23,557 nucleotides of DNA from JAKJEP01 sp964580995 (GTDB lineage Bacteria > Planctomycetota > Phycisphaerae > Sedimentisphaerales > SM23-30): positions 1 through 23,557 of the forward strand of contig CAZOMV010000092.1 of the NCBI GenBank assembly GCA_964580995.1. Direction: 5' to 3'. The translations under genes were made by a program, and so were the position numbers. Under the pieces are notes generated by a model. That model ran no database searches, had not been told where the DNA came from, and was given only the letters and a program-made list of their open reading frames with translations. This document shows, one piece after another, positions 20,949 through 23,557 of this stretch (position 1 is the stretch's first letter; each line of letters begins with the position of its first letter).

Positions 20949-20987
20949 TTACCAACACGATCACGCTGCGTACGCAATCGTTGGTAA
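20949..20987 (-). promoter_or_regulatory. stem-loop at the transcription start of the porin gene
   Basis: TTACCAA..CGAT pairs with ATCG-TTGGTAA (11 bp, two bulged bases) and encloses the palindrome GCGTACGC. It begins directly after the -12 box, so it would form the extreme 5' end of the porin mRNA, or be a protein site over the start point. GATTGCGT within it recurs inverted at 21051-21058, upstream of the promoter. Confidence 0.4.
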
Positions 20988-21003
20988 AGCATTTTTCATG
21001 CCA
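20988..21003 (-). promoter_or_regulatory. sigma54 promoter of the porin-amtB-2-glnB-2 operon
   Basis: Minus-strand TGGCATGAAAAATGCT fits the consensus TGGCAYR-N4-TTGCW with the conserved GG and GC at the right 10-nt separation and a single change. The predicted start is near 20976, a 65-nt leader before the ATG at 20911. This is the best sigma54 promoter in the window. Confidence 0.75.
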
Positions 21004-21103
21004 AATTCACAATAAAAAGAAATTTAAATGTAAATACTTGAATTGGAAGCGATTGCGTCATGAAGAAAAAATTATAACTAAAAAAACCAGTACTTGAAAA
21101 TAC

Positions 21104-21115
21104 TACATTTATGTA
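21104..21115. promoter_or_regulatory. putative activator site upstream of the porin promoter (TACA-N4-TGTA)
   Basis: TACA-TTTA-TGTA is centred 108 bp upstream of the -24 GG, almost the same distance as at amtB-1 (106 bp). It lies in an AT-rich spacer, suitable for DNA looping, just downstream of the activator gene's stop codon. Confidence 0.5.
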
Positions 21116-21132
21116 ATATTAATGGTTATACC

Positions 21133-22698
21133 TTACAAATAAGTACGAAATCGCCGGGCGTCAATGCCATGTTTTTTCACCCGCAAACCCATAATGCGCT
21201 CGGTAAGCCCCAGCATCTTGGCGGCCTTGGCTTGATTTCCGCGTGCTGATTTCAAAGCGTCAATAATTAGCTCCCGCTCCACCTTATCCAGGCTTTCGGT
21301 CAGTGTCCCTGTATGAGTGGTGCCGCTGGCTTCCGCCGTTTGCAGGGTCGGGGGCAGATAATGACCATGCAGCACTTCATCTTCGCTGAGCAAAACCGCC
21401 CGTTCGATGCAGTTTTCCAGTTCCCGCACATTGCCCGGCCAATGATAGCAGGTCAGCATATCAATCGCCGGCGTGGAAATCCGCCTGATATTTTTGTGAT
21501 GAATCTGGCTGTACTTATCGACAAAATAATTAGCCAGCAAAAGAATATCGTTTTTCCGATCCCGCAGAGGCGGGATATGTATCGGAAATACATTTAATCG
21601 ATAATACAAATCCTGCCGGAATCGGTCTGCCACGATCATTTCCTCAAGATTTCGATTTGTAGCGGCAATAATCCGAACATCGGTCTTTATGGTCTGCGCC
21701 CCGCCCACCCGTTCAAATTCCCGTTCCTGAATCACCCGCAGCAACTTGATCTGGGTGGTTGGGGATAAATCTCCTACTTCATCCAGGAAAATGGTTCCCC
21801 CGTTGGCCAATTCGAACCGCCCCTTACGCATGGCCAAAGCACCGGTAAAGGCTCCTTTCTCATGCCCGAATAACTCGCTTTCTATGACCGTTTCGGGCAA
21901 GGCGGCGGAATTCACTTTGATAAAGGGTTTGTTAGCTCGCGAACTGTTGTAATGTACGGCACTTGCGACCAGTTCCTTCCCAGTTCCGCTTTCCCCACGA
22001 ATCAAGACCGTGGTGTCGCTCTTGCAAACCTGCGCAATCAGATCGTACACACTCTGCATCGACTTAGAATTACCAATGATATTGGCCGGTCGAAACCGGT
22101 CCTTCAATTGCTCCTGCAACCGGACATTTTCTTCCATAAGTCGTTGTCGCTCTTCCATTACCGACTGCCTAAGACGAACCGCCTGCGCGATCATCGAGGC
22201 AATAATGGAAAGCAACCGGACATCCTCCTCAAATGATATTTTTTCGCTGAAGAGATGGTCCACGCTCAGTGCTCCCACAGTCTCATTTCCCATTTTGATC
22301 GGCACACATATGAAAGAAATATCCTTTTTGCTCAGTCCCTTGAACGCCCCGGTCCGGTTTAAAAACATCGGCTCCTTAGAAACGCGAGGAACCGCCACGG
22401 GCTTGCCGGTCTGGATCACCTTGCCGGTAACTCCTTCACCTGGTTTATAACGGCCTTTTTCACGCTGATTTTCGGAAAGCCCATAGGCTGCCTCGATGTA
22501 AATATCGCCAGAATCACGATTTAGCAAAGTCAACGTACTGCGGACATCCCCACCCATATGGTCCGCCAATGATTTCAAAACTGGCTGAACCACATCCTTA
22601 ATGTCAATACTGCGGTCTAGCAACTGACTGATGTCAAACAACAGTGTCAATTCACTTATTTCTGGTCGAACTTCCGGTTTCTTTTCACGGAGCGACAT
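21133..22698 (-). CDS. sigma54-dependent activator, NifA-like (GAF-AAA+-Fis)
   Basis: Enhancer-binding transcription activator of 521 residues, started at the ATG at 22698 with GAGG 5 nt upstream (a GTG at 22704 is possible). It has an N-terminal GAF sensor domain (about 15-178), then a helical linker rich in Glu/Arg. The AAA+ domain shows Walker A GESGTGKE (235-242), the sigma54-contacting GAFTGA loop (282-287) and Walker B GTIFLDEVGD (about 302-311). A C-terminal Fis-type helix-turn-helix reads GNQAKAAKMLGLTERIMG. The architecture and HTH resemble NifA/AnfA, but no nif genes are in view, and there is no Cys cluster between AAA+ and HTH as in oxygen-sensitive NifA. With two sigma54 promoters downstream, it is the likely activator of this ammonium cluster. 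The GAF ligand or PII partner is unknown. Confidence 0.93.
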   Translation of the reverse strand: MSLREKKPEVRPEISELTLLFDISQLLDRSIDIKDVVQPVLKSLADHMGGDVRSTLTLLNRDSGDIYIEAAYGLSENQREKGRYKPGEGVTGKVIQTGKPVAVPRVSKEPMFLNRTGAFKGLSKKDISFICVPIKMGNETVGALSVDHLFSEKISFEEDVRLLSIIASMIAQAVRLRQSVMEERQRLMEENVRLQEQLKDRFRPANIIGNSKSMQSVYDLIAQVCKSDTTVLIRGESGTGKELVASAVHYNSSRANKPFIKVNSAALPETVIESELFGHEKGAFTGALAMRKGRFELANGGTIFLDEVGDLSPTTQIKLLRVIQEREFERVGGAQTIKTDVRIIAATNRNLEEMIVADRFRQDLYYRLNVFPIHIPPLRDRKNDILLLANYFVDKYSQIHHKNIRRISTPAIDMLTCYHWPGNVRELENCIERAVLLSEDEVLHGHYLPPTLQTAEASGTTHTGTLTESLDKVERELIIDALKSARGNQAKAAKMLGLTERIMGLRVKKHGIDARRFRTYL

Positions 22699-22736
22699 AT
22701 TCACCTCAACTAATCAGCCCAAAATTGCATTTTTCC

Positions 22737-22748
22737 TACATTTTTGTA
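22737..22748. promoter_or_regulatory. putative activator site at its own gene (TACA-N4-TGTA)
   Basis: TACA-TTTT-TGTA lies 38-50 bp before the activator's start codon, just downstream of a weak sigma70-like pair (TTGCAA, GATACT on the minus strand). There is no sigma54 promoter here. Binding would more likely repress than activate, giving negative autoregulation. Confidence 0.4.
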
Positions 22749-22802
22749 AGTATCACAAATTAAACTAAATTGCAAAGGGAAATTGCCCCTTTCCCTAAAT
22801 GC

Positions 22803-23312
22803 TTATCCCTTCAGGATTTGCTCTATGGCCACCGCTAAAATATAATCTGGTAATTTCTGAGGGGTCGGGCATGCCTGGTATTCTGCCAGAATGCTCTGAT
22901 TCGGATAGGCACCACATTGCTGGATGATCTCCGCTACAGCCGCCTCTCTATCCGGCTGGGTCATTCCCAGCCTGGCTTTATGACGCAGGGACTGGCATAA
23001 GCGGTTGAATTCTGCTTCGCTGTCGTACCAGTCGAGTTGTTTTTCCAGGTTAAAGGCGGCTTTCCGGGTGGTCGGTTCAAAGGTGTATTGTAGCCCGGTT
23101 GGATTGTACATCTCCAGCCGCTCGTCCATAAATGCGGTACAGGCCTCAAGATACGCGCCGGTCTTGTCGTTGGTAATTTCCCGGAAGCCCCTTTCCCGAA
23201 TCTCGGCTGAGAGGACCTGCTCCATCCGGCTCAGGCAATCGGCCTTCCGTTCCTGGAGTATGTTATAAAGCGTTTCGTAGTAGAGATTTAGTAATATTTT
23301 TACTTCGTTCAT
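22803..23312 (-). CDS. hypothetical protein, 169 residues
   Basis: I do not recognise this family. The protein is soluble, charged and mostly helical in character, without signal peptide or membrane span. It begins MNEVKILLNLYYETLYNILQ, has a Trp-Tyr-Asp segment (LEKQLDWYDSEAEF, about 92-105) and several Cys residues that are not in a metal-binding pattern. The ribosome-binding site is weak. It lies 104 nt upstream of the sigma54 activator on the same strand and could share its transcript. There is no sign of function in nitrogen metabolism beyond position. Confidence 0.65.
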   Translation of the reverse strand: MNEVKILLNLYYETLYNILQERKADCLSRMEQVLSAEIRERGFREITNDKTGAYLEACTAFMDERLEMYNPTGLQYTFEPTTRKAAFNLEKQLDWYDSEAEFNRLCQSLRHKARLGMTQPDREAAVAEIIQQCGAYPNQSILAEYQACPTPQKLPDYILAVAIEQILKG

Positions 23313-23426
23313 CGGCTGGGGTTTGCATAAAAATGGCGTTATCTACCTGGCCAATATCGGTATAAGCATTTGAAAGGATAAAATCAATATGAGGCCCGTT
23401 ATTTTTAGGCTACCATAATAAAATTG

Positions 23427-23506
23427 TAAGTTCTTATTTTGGGTCTTAAGAAATTGCTATAAGTCTTTATTTTTTGGGACGGGAAAATGATGTAAGTCTT
23501 TATTTT
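23427..23506 (+). repeat. three 14-bp direct repeats with exact 33-bp period
   Basis: TAAGTTCTTATTTT (23427), TAAGTCTTTATTTT (23460) and TAAGTCTTTATTTT (23493) start exactly 33 bp apart, separated by 19-bp spacers that differ except for GGG soon after the first two. The spacing is about three helical turns, placing all sites on one DNA face. They lie in the AT-rich non-coding end of the window (23313-23557), which contains no gene. Confidence 0.7.
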
Positions 23507-23557
23507 ACGTTGAAATAGGTGGTCCGATAATAAAGTAGGGATTATAACGATTGTAAC

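Noticed and set aside
22737..22802. Possible sigma54 promoter for the activator gene (GGGGC...TTTGCAA on the minus strand).
   Set aside because: The distance between GG and GC is 2 bp too long for a -24/-12 promoter; a weak sigma70-type promoter fits better.
23427..23506. Phased repeats considered as a small CRISPR array.
   Set aside because: The repeat (14 bp) and spacers (19 bp) are too short, the repeat is very AT-rich without palindromic ends, and no cas genes are present.

Overview
The window looks like part of a bacterial chromosome, probably from a Planctomycetota lineage close to Phycisphaerae. This is an inference from the mix of genes: a type III glutamine synthetase, a planctomycete-style secreted parallel beta-helix protein, a large secreted glycosidase-like protein, an outer-membrane barrel, and long AT-rich leaders between GC-richer genes. 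No rRNA or tRNA is present to settle it. A 10-N scaffold gap lies inside gltD.

Region 1 (1-4880, plus strand). The first kilobase has no convincing protein gene. It starts with a sigma70-like promoter, then about 350 nt of consecutive stable hairpins ending in an eight-T run, which I read as an uncharacterised structured RNA. Two secreted proteins follow, only 3 nt apart: a beta-helix protein (1014-2381) and a glycosidase-like protein (2385-4730). This pair is flanked by two direct copies of a ~90-bp hairpin-rich element (604-693 and 4792-4880).

Region 2 (4912-7653, minus strand). This holds a small membrane protein, rsmB and fmt (rRNA methylation and initiator-tRNA formylation).

Region 3 (7694-23312, minus strand) is a nitrogen-assimilation supercluster. 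Read 5'->3' on the minus strand it runs: hypothetical protein; NifA/NtrC-type sigma54 activator; outer-membrane porin-like barrel; amtB-2; glnB-2; remnant of a second glnN; amtB-1; glnB-1; glnN (glutamine synthetase III); gltB; gltD. The layout indicates an ancestral duplication of an amtB-glnB-glnN module in which the second glnN has been almost entirely lost. Ammonium would cross the outer membrane (porin), be imported and sensed (AmtB/PII), then be assimilated by GSIII and glutamate synthase.

The regulatory reading is the most interesting part. Good sigma54 (-24/-12) promoters precede the porin and amtB-1. Each has a palindrome TACA-N4-TGTA centred about 106-108 bp upstream of its -24 GG, where an activator enhancer site should be. 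The same palindrome occurs just upstream of the sigma54 activator's own gene. This suggests a compact regulon with its dedicated activator and an operator apparently unlike the textbook NifA (TGT-N10-ACA) or NtrC sites. The window ends with an AT-rich stretch carrying three 14-bp direct repeats at an exact 33-bp period.
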